The position numbers were made by a program, and so were the translations under genes. From Ectobius pallidus (taxonomy: Eukaryota > Arthropoda > Insecta > Blattodea > Ectobiidae), in NCBI GenBank assembly GCA_964059195.1, contig CAXKWD010000007.1:58281163-58345162 (forward strand): a DNA stretch of 64,000 bases, in the 5' to 3' direction. The number at the start of each line of letters is the position of its first letter. Position 1 is the stretch's first letter. Below the pieces are notes generated by a model. That model made no database searches. It was not told where the DNA came from and was given only the letters and a program-made list of their open reading frames with translations. Positions 1-10,099 of this stretch are shown piece after piece.

Positions 1-546
1 ATTAATGTGGGTGAATCCTATGGACATGATTCGAAAAAGTGTATGAGCGCTTTATGTTTTGGAAGTAAGGAAAAAATAGGTAAAAACCTAAGAATCCGGT
101 CCCTAGTTATGACATATATCTGTTTAGAATATATATATCTTCACAGGAAGTCTACTGTATATAAAATGTTTTCTAGAACAGATAAAGGGTACAGCGGAAA
201 ATGGCAGTGGTAAAAAAAAGAGGCATTTATAGAAGAACAAATTGAACACATTGTATAGAAATTAGTGCAAGAAACGCTTTTGATTGAAAAGACCATAAAA
301 ACAAACTGATAAACAATAAATATGATGAGTTGAAGAGAAGAGCGGACATCAATATTTCACCTCTACAACTGCATGGAATATGATCCTTTATATAATTTAT
401 TTTACCTATAATATTGCCGCTTTATCCCTAAACTAATTCTAACATTACAAATTTACTAGAAGGCATTACTACCTCAAAGTCAAATAACACGGACTACTAC
501 CGATTTCCCTTGTACCCTCATAATAATCTTGTTTACGTAAACAAAA
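1..546. other. AT-rich sequence, no gene recognised
   Basis: No convincing reading frame, repeat structure or splice-flanked exon was recognised. The one open frame at the left edge (7-213) shows no domain and has the look of chance ORFs in AT-rich DNA. If the MADF-like frame at 547-693 is a first exon on the minus strand, its downstream intron would lie here. Confidence 0.5.
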
Positions 547-693
547 TTATAAAAACATATCACATTTCAATCCAATTTCCTTAGAAATTTCGTCCCAAAT
601 CTGCAATTTTAATTTTGCTTTCAAGTAATCAGCATGGGATGTGACATATAAAATCTTTCTTGCTCGCACTGCTTCGATTAATTTCTCCTCCAT
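547..693 (-). CDS. MADF-like N-terminal fragment
   Basis: A 48-codon minus-strand frame opens at the ATG at 693 and reads MEEKLIEAVRARKILY, then HADYLKAKLKLQIWDEISKEIGL. This fits the first two helices of the MADF DNA-binding domain: LIxAVxxxxxLYdxxHxdY, then the W..I...lg core. MADF domains are Myb/SANT-like and occur in insect transcription factors and in the accessory protein of PIF/Harbinger transposons. The frame ends at TAA 547-549, about half-way through a domain of usual length. Either a splice donor lies just after the IGLK codons (GT dinucleotides occur there, none with a strong consensus), or the gene is broken. The 194-bp tandem repeats lie directly upstream on this strand. Identity as a domain fragment is fair; whether it is a host exon or a transposon gene is open. 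Confidence 0.45.
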   Translation of the reverse strand: MEEKLIEAVRARKILYVTSHADYLKAKLKLQIWDEISKEIGLKCDMFL

Positions 694-716
694 GGTGGAC
701 AAACACAACTTTTCAT

Positions 717-1097
717 GCGCAGGTCGTAGTCACTAGTGAAAAACTGTGGTATGATCACAAACCTTCGCAGCTCACAGACGCAATGCAATTGCGTCAACTC
801 ACCCTACGTGCGAACATTCGCTGTTGTATTTATTTCTGTGTTTCACAAAAATTCACGGTGAGTCACCTCACCTCACCTCACCAAACTGCGTCTCAACTTG
901 CGCTCAGCCCGCGCAGGTCGTAGTCACTAGTGAGAAATTTAGCATGGTCACAGACCTTCGCAGCTCACGGACGCGCTGAAACTGCGTCACCTCACCCTGC
1001 GTGCGAACATTCACTGTTGTATTTATTTCTGTGTTTCACAAAATTCACAGTGAGTCACCTCACCTCACCAAACTGCGTCTCAACTTGCGCCCGGCCT
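717..1097. repeat. 194-bp tandem duplication
   Basis: Two adjacent copies of a 194-bp unit start at 717 and 911. Both begin GCGCAGGTCGTAGTCACTAG and contain a short CCTCA-rich run (GAGTCACCTCACCTCACC). They differ by scattered substitutions and small indels, so the duplication is not recent. The repeat sits immediately upstream of the minus-strand MADF-like start, and its right edge abuts the broken end of the Copia reverse transcriptase. It could be promoter or 5' UTR sequence or part of an unrecognised element. Confidence 0.75.
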
Positions 1098-1133
1098 TAC
1101 AGTTCACTACTGACACATCACTGGGTACATTAA
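1096..1133 (-). pseudogene. Copia reverse transcriptase, continuation beyond hAT
   Basis: On the minus strand these bases read P-S-D-V-S-V-V-N-C-K in frame with the Copia reverse transcriptase start left at 15355, once the hAT element and one copy of the 8-bp duplication are removed. This is the Copia motif W-E-L-V-(x)n-C-K before the usual W. Copia homology stops right after the CK codons, where the 194-bp repeat begins, so the rest of the reverse transcriptase and RNase H are lost or displaced outside the window. Confidence 0.7.
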
Positions 1134-1632
1134 CAGTGATGGGAAAATTACAAAAAAATAGTAATTGCGCTGAATTACAATTACTTGAGAAAAATTTTAC
1201 TTAATTACAAATACAAATTACTTTTTGAAAAAGAAACAGTAAAGTTACAATTACAATTACAATTACAATTACAATTACTTTACAAAATGGCAGTACCTAA
1301 AAATTCCTTCTTTTGGGGGGGGGGCACAAAAAGTAATCAGTAAAATTACAATTACAATTACTTTACAAAATGGCAGTACTGGTACCTAATTTTTTTTTCT
1401 TTTGGGGGGGGGCACAAGGGCAGAAACTATTGGGCCATTCAGCTAATAAGTTGCTTGGGACGTTACAAAGTCTAAAATGATTAATGACCAAACAAACAAA
1501 ACAGATCAATACCAATATTTCCATACACATTGAGTAAGTTTTGTTAATATTACCTCTAACCTGGATATTAGTTGTGACGATGTTAGCCTATAGCAATTGA
1601 GAATGAGAAGCAAATTTCAAAATATACGTAAA

Positions 1633-2682
1633 CTAGCACGTGCCCGCGGCTTCGCCCGCGATAATTATTTCAAAAATTAAAAATCAAGAGCATAATAGTT
1701 AAATCATTATATTTATTAACACCTAAATCACGTGAAGTACATACCACGATTAGATAGAGTCGCCTGGTAAAAGCAACCTCAGATTCGAGGTCCTTGGCCC
1801 AGAAAACCCCTGTATAGTGAGTTTCGTCCAAATCGAACAATGTTTGACCATATTTAGGCCTATATTGATTATCCCTCTTCCGTGTACGTTGAAAATGTCA
1901 TATGTCTACGGGACTTGACATTCTAAACAAATGAATCGTCCAGGATGGACTTACAAAATCAAGTGATCGCCCGCGATAATTATTTCAAAAATTAAAAATT
2001 AAGAGCATAATAGTTAAATAATTATATTTATTAACACCTAAATTACATACCACGATTAGATAGCGCCGCCTGGTAAAAGCGACCTCAGATTTGAGGTCCT
2101 TGGCCCAGAAAACCCCTCGTCGCCTGGTAAAAGAGACCTCAGATTCGAGGTCCTTGGCCCAGAAAACCCCTGTATAGAGAGTTTCGTCCAAATCGAGGTC
2201 CTTAGCCCTCGTTTGACCATATTTAGGCCTATATTGATTATCCCTTTTATAATAATAACAATAATAATAATAATATTAATAATCCTCTTCGGTGTAGGTT
2301 GAAAATTTCATATGTCTGCGTGCCTTGACATTATAAACAAATGAATCGACCAGCTACAACATTCAAGCGATCGCGGAAGTTTCATTTCCAAGGTATGACA
2401 AAAATAGCCAAAGCCAACTGTAATTGATTTGGCATTGAAATATATTACTGAAAATTTATGCTTCGAAAACGCAAAAAAATACACGTTTTCTGCCCGTTTT
2501 TCACTCATAACTCAGGAACTAAAGTAAAAATTAAAATTCCGGCTTCGAGGTGCATTTCCCGACCCTTCAGTCCACCTATGTTTAAAATTTCAGTTTTCTG
2601 CGTTCAGTAGATTTCGCTGGGCATCGCGGACAGACAGACAGACAGACGGAGGAAGACAGACACTTCCTTTTATTAATATAGA
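1633..2682 (-). mobile_element. Non-autonomous Helitron, chimeric copy
   Basis: On the minus strand the element begins TCTATATTAATAAAAGG at 2682, contains a CTGT/CCGT-rich stretch and a short (TAA)n run, and ends with a GC-rich hairpin (CGCGG...CCGCG) followed by CTAG at 1636-1633. It sits between A (2683, read on minus) and T (1632), as expected for Helitrons. No Rep/helicase gene is present. Internally, part of the 3' half occurs twice (about 1640-1960 and 1967-2300), joined by a junction also present in the unit at 35251-36261, so it belongs to a chimeric subfamily. It is inserted in the left part of the hAT element. Confidence 0.8.
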
Positions 2683-3125
2683 TAAGAAATGTTCTTACTG
2701 AAAACATTTTAACTGAAAAAGTTTTGAGAAAAAACAAGTATAGGGTGCATTTTTCGTTCTTTTTTAAACCAAATCTGTAAATCGCTTCAGCTTCACTGGG
2801 GTTAAAAAGAAGGCCATGACAGTTCATGTAGCAAAACCCATTTGATTTGATTGATTTGATTTATTAAGTCCATCGGAACATATGCATGTTATGGGACACG
2901 TCAATATAATTACAAATACAAATATAAACTTACAGTTGAAGAAATATGTACAGTATGGAAATTTCTTTACAGAGTATAAAATATAGATATTATCAAATTA
3001 TTGACTTATATTAATTTATAGCCTAAGTACCAGTTTTATAATTCAGATAAGTAAAATTATAAAAAATAAAAATACAAATACAAATACAAAGGTGCTGAGT
3101 TATCCTGTTGTTTAATTATTTATAT

Positions 3126-3814
3126 TGTTAGATCAAGAGTCTATAGTTTTAGTGTTTTAAATTAGCCTCTGTGTTAATTGGCGCGAGCGCCATTAATTGC
3201 CGCGCTGAAATTACTCATCCTGCAGGTGTGTGCTTGCAGCGTTAGGCACGCCACGCTAGCGCGAGTTCAGTTGAGATCTAGACGTGACAGTGTATAGGCA
3301 TGCGTTGCAGCTGCGTCTGTTTTAGGCCAGTTTTCGCTCTATATATTAATTCCTCATCTGCAACTCCGCGTATAGCATGCTCCTATAGTGTAGGCAGCTT
3401 TACGTGTGAAATTCAGGAAATAATATTGTATTTTAGTGTCATTTACAAGTATTTCCATTGTCTCTTAACCTAGAAGCCACGTGAAGTGAACAGGCTTTGT
3501 CTAGCGTTACATTCTCCAACGGGCGGGAGAATAGTTTTCTACGAGAACAGTAACTGTATTATTCTTATATTTTATTGTGTAAAAGTGTTGTATCAAATAA
3601 TTCAGAATTCAGGCTTCTTGAATATATACCGTTGCAAATTACCCAGGTTGAAATCTCTGTCCCAGCTACCTACAGTCCTAGCTCTTCCTGTGATTAGTTA
3701 TTAATTGGCGTAATCGCCTGGTCCTCCGAAATTACCTACATTGTACCTTTATTCCTAGTTACCACAACTAACATGTTCCTCACGGACCGGATCCTACTGA
3801 GTTCACAACTAACA
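3126..3814 (+). repeat. BEL 5' LTR
   Basis: Starts TGTTAGATCAAGAGTC and ends ACAACTAACA, preceded by TATAT. It is near-identical to the LTR at 9406-10094. It contains a 72-codon open frame that is repeated in the other LTR and has no domain, so it is not treated as a gene. Confidence 0.95.
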
Positions 3815-3832
3815 TGGTCCTCGCGGGCACGA
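3815..3832 (+). other. Putative BEL primer binding site
   Basis: The sequence directly after the 5' LTR is TGGTCCTCGCGGGCACGA. A TGG start, complementary to the CCA end of a tRNA, is what a primer binding site shows. The donor tRNA was not identified. Confidence 0.5.
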
Positions 3833-4140
3833 TCTGATTATTTGCAATGGTTTCTGAATTATTGAACAAGAGTGCGACTTATAGTTGATTTTCGTGTATG
3901 ACGCGTTCCGCGTTCGTGTGGAGTTCGTGTCAGCTTCGGCTTCGCTCGGCTCTGGTGATTTTCCTGTACTGCTTGTCTTCGCGCGCGCCAGCTGACTGCC
4001 TCTCAACGTGTATTTGGTGCCCGCCGTCACGCAGCGAGAAGAAGACTACCACCTCCGGCTTGCCGCCCCTAGAGTGTCTACAGTTGACTGCACAATCACT
4101 TCTATTTTGTCTACTGCAAGGTTAATTGTTTCACTTCAAC

Positions 4141-7100
4141 ATGGAACAGGAAATTTCGGCTTTATTCAGACGTCGAGGTGTGTGTAAAAGAAAGTTTACA
4201 TTGACACAGAACTTTCTCAACGACGTACCTGAAGATGCTAGTATATTTTTAATCAAAGCACATTATGAAAAGCTGTTGATTGAAATTGAAAAGTTTGAAG
4301 CTATCCAAACGCAGATTGAATCCATGGTGGAAATTGATGCAGAACTTGATAGTCACATACAATATGCAGACGAGGTATCAACAGTGTACATCAATCTAAA
4401 AGCTAGGTTAAGTGAGTTGATGCATGCTCATGAGCCTATGTCAGTCAGTGTCAATTCAAATAACAGTGGCACACGACAATCAGTGAACTCCAGTGCTTCA
4501 CAGGCAAGTAATGGGATAAAATTACCTACGATTCAAATTCCAGTGTTTGAGAGTGATGTAACTAAATTCAAACATTATTTTGACACTTTTTCGAGTTTGA
4601 TTGTGAATAATAGCAGTTTATCACCTATTCAAAAATTCCACTATCTCATCGGTTCACTCAAGGGTGAGGCTAAAACATTATTGCAAAGTTTACCAGTCAC
4701 GAGTGATAACTTCCAAGTTGCATGGGACCTATTGTGTGCAAGATATAACAATAAGCGGTTAATTGCCATATCCCATATTAAGCATCTGTTGTCCCTACCT
4801 GTAGCGAGACAAGAGACAGTTGCAGACTTGCGAAACCTGTTGAATCAATTCCAAAACAACTTGCATGCCATTGAAGCGTTAGAATTAGAAGTGCCACTTC
4901 ATGAAGTCATTCTAATGCAATTGTTATTAGAGCATTTGCCAGACAGTGTGCAGCGTGAATGGGAATCCAGAATCGATTCTCAAACATTTACTTCATTAGG
5001 TGAACTTGTGTTATTTCTAGAACCTAAGTCTCATTCTCTAGAGGTGCTGTCGAGTAATTCCTGCAACAGGTCCAGCCCATCAAAACCTAGAAGTGAACGT
5101 CGTGAGCCTAGAAATCAACATAATAATAGTCGTCAGTCATATGTGTCGACAACTGAACAGTTATGCCCTCAGTGTCAAGGCGGCCATAACCTGTTTAAGT
5201 GTAAACAATTCCGTCAGCTGAGTGTTGAACAGCGATGGAAAGTTGTAAAAAGTAAAAATCTGTGTTTCAACTGTTTTTCTAATACAGATCGAGTGAAGCA
5301 GTGCAATTTATCTTCGTTCTGTAGCTGTGGTAAACTTCATAGCAAGATGTTACACAACAGTGATCACAGGAGAACGGTTTCGCACTCGAGTGAAATCAGT
5401 GATACAGTAAATAGCAACAGGACTGAGGCTCCTGTGAGTTATTGTTCAGTGAAAATAAAGCCAGTGCTTCACGTCTTACTTGCGACTGCAAGAGTCGAAG
5501 TGCAAGACAAGCATGGTAATTATATACAGTGTAAGGCCCTTCTAGACTCTGCCAGCCAGGCCAGTTTCGTGTCTGCGGATCTAGCTAGGCGTCTGCAACT
5601 TCCTACAAGGACAGCTGATACGCCTGTCAAAGGAATAAACGGTACTTCATCAAATGCTAGGCATAGTGTAAACATAAATGTGAGATCCATGGTTTACAAC
5701 TATCGAAGGAATCTAGATTGCCTAATCCTTCCTCGCATAACAGGGAAGCTACCTGCAGTCCGAATTGATCCATCCTCATGGAACATTCCTTCTGAAATTC
5801 CATTAGCCGATCCTAAATTTAATATTCCTTCTGAAATTGATTTGCTGATTGGAGGAGCATTATTCTTCGAGCTTTTCCATGGTAAGATCCTGACCAATCC
5901 TGGGTTTCCTACACTGATTAGTACAGAACTCGGATGGATATTGTCTGGAACCATTCCTAAGTCCTCTGTGAAAGGCAATCTGGATGCGGGTTCCCAGCAC
6001 AACTTCTTCATCTCTACGGACAATGTGGACAAGCAGCTGCGACGGTTTTGGGACCTCGAAGACTTTCCACAACAGATATTAACTCCAGAAGAGAAAAGGT
6101 GTGAACAGCATTATGCAGAAAATACCACTCGCAATGATGATGGTAGTCTCACGGTACGTCTGCCAATGAAACAGGATAAAACTTCATTGGGTGAATCCAG
6201 GCAACAAGCAGTTAAGCGCTTTAGTTACCTGGAGCGAAAACTTCAGAACGACTCTACTCTAAAGGAAGACTATACTAAATTTCTTGTAGAGTACGAGCAG
6301 ATGGGTCACATGAAAAGGGTTTCGCCTCCGCAAGAGAATGAAATATGTTATTACCTGCCACATCACGCAGTAATAAAACCTTCTTCATCTACGACTCGCA
6401 CACGAGTAGTGTTTGATGCTTCTGCAAAGACGGACACAGGGTGCTCTTTGAATGACATCCTAGAATGTGGTCCTACTATTCAAGATGATTTGTCATCAAT
6501 TATTCTTCGCTTAAGAACATACCGCTATGCATTTTCAGCTGATATATCTAAAATGTATAGGAGGGTACATATGCATCCTGAAGACCAGAATCTCCAGCGT
6601 ATTGTATGGCGTCCAGATAAAAGTGAGCCACTACAAGATTATGCCTTGACTACTGTAACCTATGGCACTAAGTCAGCATCTTTCTTAGCCATACGGTCTT
6701 TGAATCAGCTCGCTCAGGAAGAAGAGTCTAAATATCCTCGTGCTGCAGACGCAGTAAGAACCTCTTTCTATGTGGACGATTGCCTGTCAGGTCATGACGA
6801 TCTACAGGAAGCTCTACAACTGCAAAGTGAACTTATACTCATGTTAAACAGTGGAGGATTTCCACTACGCAAATGGTGTTCTAACAACGAGGCCATCTTG
6901 GAAGCAGTACCTGTGGATCAGAGAGAAACGCAACTTCCTTTGTCCCTCGACAACAGTGAAAATGCTCATGCGCTTGGACTTCTGTGGCATCCCAGTACTG
7001 ATTTGCTACAAATACAATCACATTCCTCTCTCCAAGAACCTCCTTCCTACAAGTTTACCAAGAGAAATATCCTTGCTGTTACATCCTCTATTTTTGATCC

Positions 7101-8814
7101 TCTAGGCCTCATAAGTCCCATCGTAATCCATGCCAAGATATTCTTGCAATCTCTGTGGCTAGCTAAGCTTAGTTGGGATGAGGAGTTGCCATCTCATCTA
7201 AGGGAAAAGTGGATGGACATCTGTGACATTCTTTCTACAATTCATAATGTTCGCATTCCACGCCATGTGTTAACAGCAGCTACGGTTACCGACATACAGA
7301 TACATGGATTCTGTGATGCCTCGGAGAAAGCCTATGGTGCCTGTGTGTATGTACGGTCTACTGAGAGCAGTGGTCTTGTTACAACTAAACTACTTTGCTC
7401 CAAGTCCAAGGTTTCACCATTGAAAAAGCAAACAATTCCAAGACTCGAGTTGTGTGGTGCCTTGTTACTTGCGAAACTGTATCAGAAAGTTGTCACTGAC
7501 TTGAAATTGCCTACATCACAAAATTATCTGTGGTCTGACTCCATGATTGTGCTCTCATGGATTAAATCTAATCCCCATAAATGGAAAACATTTGTGTCTA
7601 ATCGCAAATCTCAAATCCAAGAGATGTCAGAGACGGCAGCTTGGCGGCATGTGGCCACCCAACACAACCCTGCTGACATGATTTCGAGAGGTGTGGTGAC
7701 AGAGCAAATATCCGACTTTGATTTATGGTGGAACGGGCCTGTGTGGATTTCACAGCCTATTGAATCATGGCCCAAACAGCCTCAGCAATTTGAGCTGCAG
7801 GACATGGGTGAGCATCGTGACACAGTTTGCCTAGTCACACATGCTGAAGAAGATTTTATGCTACGCTTTTCCAAGCTAGCGCGTTTACAAAGAGTTACTT
7901 CATATATGCTACGCTTTATAAACAACTGTAGAAGCCAAGTTAAACGTCACGGCCCTCTCACAGTTGAAGAGTTACAACAAGCTTTGTTGCTTTGTATAAG
8001 AATAGCTCAGCAAGCAGCCTATTCTCATGAACTGTCCGATCTTCAGAGTAAGATGCAAGTAAATACTAAGAGTTCTCTCCACTCCTTGGTGCCTTTTGTG
8101 GACAAGGATGGCCTACTCCGAGTGGGTGGACGTCTGGAGAAAGCTGAGTTACCACATGATGCACGACATCAGCTTATCCTCCCTCCAGGTCACCATCTCA
8201 CCAGATTGATAATTGAATCCGAGCATCTGCGACTGCTTCATGCATCACATCAACTGCTTATATCTTCTCTGCGAGAACGATATTGGATTCCTAGTGTACG
8301 TAGAATTGTAAAGTCTACGCTACACAAATGTTTAACTTGTTTCAAATTGAAAGCCAAAGGTGCTCACCAGCTGATGGGCAGCCTACCTAGCTACAGGGTG
8401 ACCCCTGCTAGAGCATTTCTACGTTCTGCGGTTGACTACGCCGGACCATTCTTCATAAGATACGGATCCCCCCGCAGCAAAACTCAGGTCAAAGCATACA
8501 TTGCTATCTTCGTATGCTTGGCTACGAAAGCAGTTCACATCGAGCTGGTTTCCGACCTTACTTCTGATGCCTTCATCGCCGCCCTGCGCAGATTCACATC
8601 TCGTAGAGGACTTTGCAAGGAAATATTTAGTGATAATGGGACGAACTTTGTGGTGCTAACAACAAGCTTCGCGAGCTGCGTCTCTTGCTTCAGTCCAGCT
8701 CCCATCAACAAGCTCTCCAAGACTACGCATCCTCTAATGAATTCACATGGCATTTCATCCCTGCGTGCTCACCTCATTTTGGAGGACTCCACGAGGCAGC
8801 TGTTAAATCCATGA
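4141..8814 (+). CDS. BEL gag-pol polyprotein, first frame
   Basis: Start is the ATG at 4141 (MEQEISALFRRRG); the frame is open a few codons earlier but without an ATG. Gag shows a DUF1759-type region (KLPTIQIPVFESDVTKF, about 4516-4760) and two cysteine knuckles (CPQC and CFNC, about 5163-5330). The protease motif is LLDSASQASF (about 5539-5570); DSA rather than DSG/DTG also occurs in this family. The reverse transcriptase has FSADISKMYRRV and the catalytic YVDD (6769-6780). RNase H begins near GFCDASEKAYG (7306). The integrase has the zinc-binding C-x2-C (CLTC), first Asp in VDYAGPF and second Asp in SDNGTNF (about 8629-8649). Just after that the frame is lost through a one-base deletion at about 8650-8654; the remaining codons to 8814 are out-of-frame. 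The rest of the integrase continues in frame +3. Confidence 0.93.
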   Translation: MEQEISALFRRRGVCKRKFTLTQNFLNDVPEDASIFLIKAHYEKLLIEIEKFEAIQTQIESMVEIDAELDSHIQYADEVSTVYINLKARLSELMHAHEPMSVSVNSNNSGTRQSVNSSASQASNGIKLPTIQIPVFESDVTKFKHYFDTFSSLIVNNSSLSPIQKFHYLIGSLKGEAKTLLQSLPVTSDNFQVAWDLLCARYNNKRLIAISHIKHLLSLPVARQETVADLRNLLNQFQNNLHAIEALELEVPLHEVILMQLLLEHLPDSVQREWESRIDSQTFTSLGELVLFLEPKSHSLEVLSSNSCNRSSPSKPRSERREPRNQHNNSRQSYVSTTEQLCPQCQGGHNLFKCKQFRQLSVEQRWKVVKSKNLCFNCFSNTDRVKQCNLSSFCSCGKLHSKMLHNSDHRRTVSHSSEISDTVNSNRTEAPVSYCSVKIKPVLHVLLATARVEVQDKHGNYIQCKALLDSASQASFVSADLARRLQLPTRTADTPVKGINGTSSNARHSVNINVRSMVYNYRRNLDCLILPRITGKLPAVRIDPSSWNIPSEIPLADPKFNIPSEIDLLIGGALFFELFHGKILTNPGFPTLISTELGWILSGTIPKSSVKGNLDAGSQHNFFISTDNVDKQLRRFWDLEDFPQQILTPEEKRCEQHYAENTTRNDDGSLTVRLPMKQDKTSLGESRQQAVKRFSYLERKLQNDSTLKEDYTKFLVEYEQMGHMKRVSPPQENEICYYLPHHAVIKPSSSTTRTRVVFDASAKTDTGCSLNDILECGPTIQDDLSSIILRLRTYRYAFSADISKMYRRVHMHPEDQNLQRIVWRPDKSEPLQDYALTTVTYGTKSASFLAIRSLNQLAQEEESKYPRAADAVRTSFYVDDCLSGHDDLQEALQLQSELILMLNSGGFPLRKWCSNNEAILEAVPVDQRETQLPLSLDNSENAHALGLLWHPSTDLLQIQSHSSLQEPPSYKFTKRNILAVTSSIFDPLGLISPIVIHAKIFLQSLWLAKLSWDEELPSHLREKWMDICDILSTIHNVRIPRHVLTAATVTDIQIHGFCDASEKAYGACVYVRSTESSGLVTTKLLCSKSKVSPLKKQTIPRLELCGALLLAKLYQKVVTDLKLPTSQNYLWSDSMIVLSWIKSNPHKWKTFVSNRKSQIQEMSETAAWRHVATQHNPADMISRGVVTEQISDFDLWWNGPVWISQPIESWPKQPQQFELQDMGEHRDTVCLVTHAEEDFMLRFSKLARLQRVTSYMLRFINNCRSQVKRHGPLTVEELQQALLLCIRIAQQAAYSHELSDLQSKMQVNTKSSLHSLVPFVDKDGLLRVGGRLEKAELPHDARHQLILPPGHHLTRLIIESEHLRLLHASHQLLISSLRERYWIPSVRRIVKSTLHKCLTCFKLKAKGAHQLMGSLPSYRVTPARAFLRSAVDYAGPFFIRYGSPRSKTQVKAYIAIFVCLATKAVHIELVSDLTSDAFIAALRRFTSRRGLCKEIFSDNGTNFVVLTTSFASCVSCFSPAPINKLSKTTHPLMNSHGISSLRAHLILEDSTRQLLNP

Positions 8815-9326
8815 AATTTCATTTACGACGAGTGATGGGTAGCCAAGTGTTTACATATGAGCAGCTTTCTACAGTTCTCACCCAGATTGAGGCCTGTCTA
8901 AACTCTCGACCTCTCCTACGCCTAAGTGATGATCCTAGCGACTCATCCTATCTGTCTCCTGGACACTTTCTCATTGGTGAAAAACTCACAGCCCTACCTT
9001 CTCCTCCTATGGCAGAGAATGTCTCTCATGTTGCTAAATGGCATCAGCTACAAACCTACATACATCACATATGGCAGCGTTGGTCAGCTGACTACCTACA
9101 TTCACTGCAGCAGAGGCAGAAGTGGTCTGCGTCCAGCGAAAACATTCAGATTGGTACTCTTGTGCTCCTGAAAGAAGATAATTCTCCACCGCTCCAGTGG
9201 AAGCTGGGAATCATCTCATCAGTGCATCCTGGTGACGACGGTTTAGTGCGTGTTGTGACAGTGCGTACGTCCAATGGTGAATACAAGCGACCAATTGTAA
9301 AAGTGTGTCCCTTGCCTATTCAATAA
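8652..9326 (+). CDS. BEL integrase C-terminus, shifted frame
   Basis: The frame continues the integrase from about 8652 with NNKLRELRLLLQSSS, then the region around PHFGGLHEAAVKSMK, where the catalytic Glu of the DDE triad sits, then a DUF5641-type C-terminal domain (W-H-Q-L-Q-x-Y-I-H-H-I-W, about 9036-9075) and stops at 9324-9326. It has no start of its own and is separated from the first frame only by one missing base in a G/T-rich stretch. Given near-identical LTRs, this is either a very recent inactivating mutation or a sequencing error. Programmed shifting is unlikely because Pao elements normally use one open frame here. Confidence 0.9.
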   Translation, partial: GANNKLRELRLLLQSSSHQQALQDYASSNEFTWHFIPACSPHFGGLHEAAVKSMKFHLRRVMGSQVFTYEQLSTVLTQIEACLNSRPLLRLSDDPSDSSYLSPGHFLIGEKLTALPSPPMAENVSHVAKWHQLQTYIHHIWQRWSADYLHSLQQRQKWSASSENIQIGTLVLLKEDNSPPLQWKLGIISSVHPGDDGLVRVVTVRTSNGEYKRPIVKVCPLPIQ

Positions 9327-9393
9327 GTGTAAATCTATTAGTAAAGTAAATCTTGATCTATCCGCAAAGTGTTATGTAAAATCTGTCGATTTT

Positions 9394-9402
9394 AGGCGGG
9401 AG
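9394..9402 (+). other. BEL polypurine tract
   Basis: AGGCGGGAG lies three bases before the 3' LTR, the usual position of the plus-strand primer tract. Confidence 0.7.
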
Positions 9403-9405
9403 TTA

Positions 9406-10094
9406 TGTTAGATCAAGAGTCTATAGTTTTAGTGTTTTAAATTAGCCTCTGTGTTAATTGGCGCGAGCGCCATTAATTGCCGCGCTGAAATTACTCATCC
9501 TGCAGGTGTGTGCTTGCAGCGTTAGGCACGCCACGCTAGCGCGAGTTCAGTTGAGATCTAGACGTGACAGTGTATAGGCATGCGTTGCAGCTGCGTCTGT
9601 TTTAGGCCAGTTTTCGCTCTATATATTAATTCCTCATCTGCAACTCCGCGTATATCATGCTCCTATAGTGTAGGCAGCTTTACGTGTGAAATTCAGGAAA
9701 TAATATTGTATTTTAGTGTCATTTACAAGTATTTCCATTGTCTCTTAACCTAGAAGCCACGTGAAGTGAACAGGCTTTGTCTAGCGTTACATTCTCCAAC
9801 GGGCGGGAGAATAGTTTTCTACGAGAACAGTAACTGTATTATTCTTATATTTTATTGTGTAAAAGTGTTGTATCAAATAATTCAGAATTCAGGCTTCTTG
9901 AATATATACCGTTGCAAATTACCCAGGTTGAAATCTCTGTCCCAGCTACCTACAGTCCTAGCTCTTCCTGTGATTAGTTATTAATTGGCGTAATCGCCTG
10001 GTCCTCCGAAATTACCTACATTGTACCTTTATTCCTAGTTACCACAACTAACATGTTCCTCACGGACCGGATCCTACTGAGTTCACAACTAACA
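9406..10094 (+). repeat. BEL 3' LTR
   Basis: Copy of 3126-3814 at a constant offset of 6280 bases, with one substitution (T at 9655 against G at 3375). It is followed by TATAT, matching the 5-bp target duplication before the 5' LTR. Confidence 0.95.
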
Positions 10095-10099
10095 TATAT

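Larger units (their letters stand above)
3126..10094 (+). mobile_element. BEL/Pao LTR retrotransposon, young
   Basis: Two 689-bp LTRs flank a gag-pol region. The LTRs begin TG, end CA, and are identical except for G at 3375 versus T at 9655. A 5-bp duplication TATAT lies at 3121-3125 and 10095-10099. A primer binding site candidate begins directly after the left LTR (3815) and a purine tract, AGGCGGGAG, lies at 9394-9402 just before the right LTR. The domain order (DUF1759-type gag, zinc knuckles, DUF1758-type protease, reverse transcriptase, RNase H, integrase, DUF5641-type tail) is that of BEL/Pao. The reading frame is broken once in the integrase. It is inserted in the 3' UTR of the LINE. 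Confidence 0.95.

Noticed and set aside
4126..4140. Earlier start of the BEL polyprotein at 4126
   Set aside because: The codon is TTG; the first ATG is 4141 and eukaryotic initiation there is far more likely.
8640..8690. Programmed frameshift in the BEL integrase
   Set aside because: No slippery motif; the shift falls inside a folded catalytic domain and is explained by one missing base.
3486..9984. 72-codon open frames at 3486-3704 and 9766-9984
   Set aside because: Identical because they lie in the two BEL LTRs; no domain and LTRs are not coding in this family.
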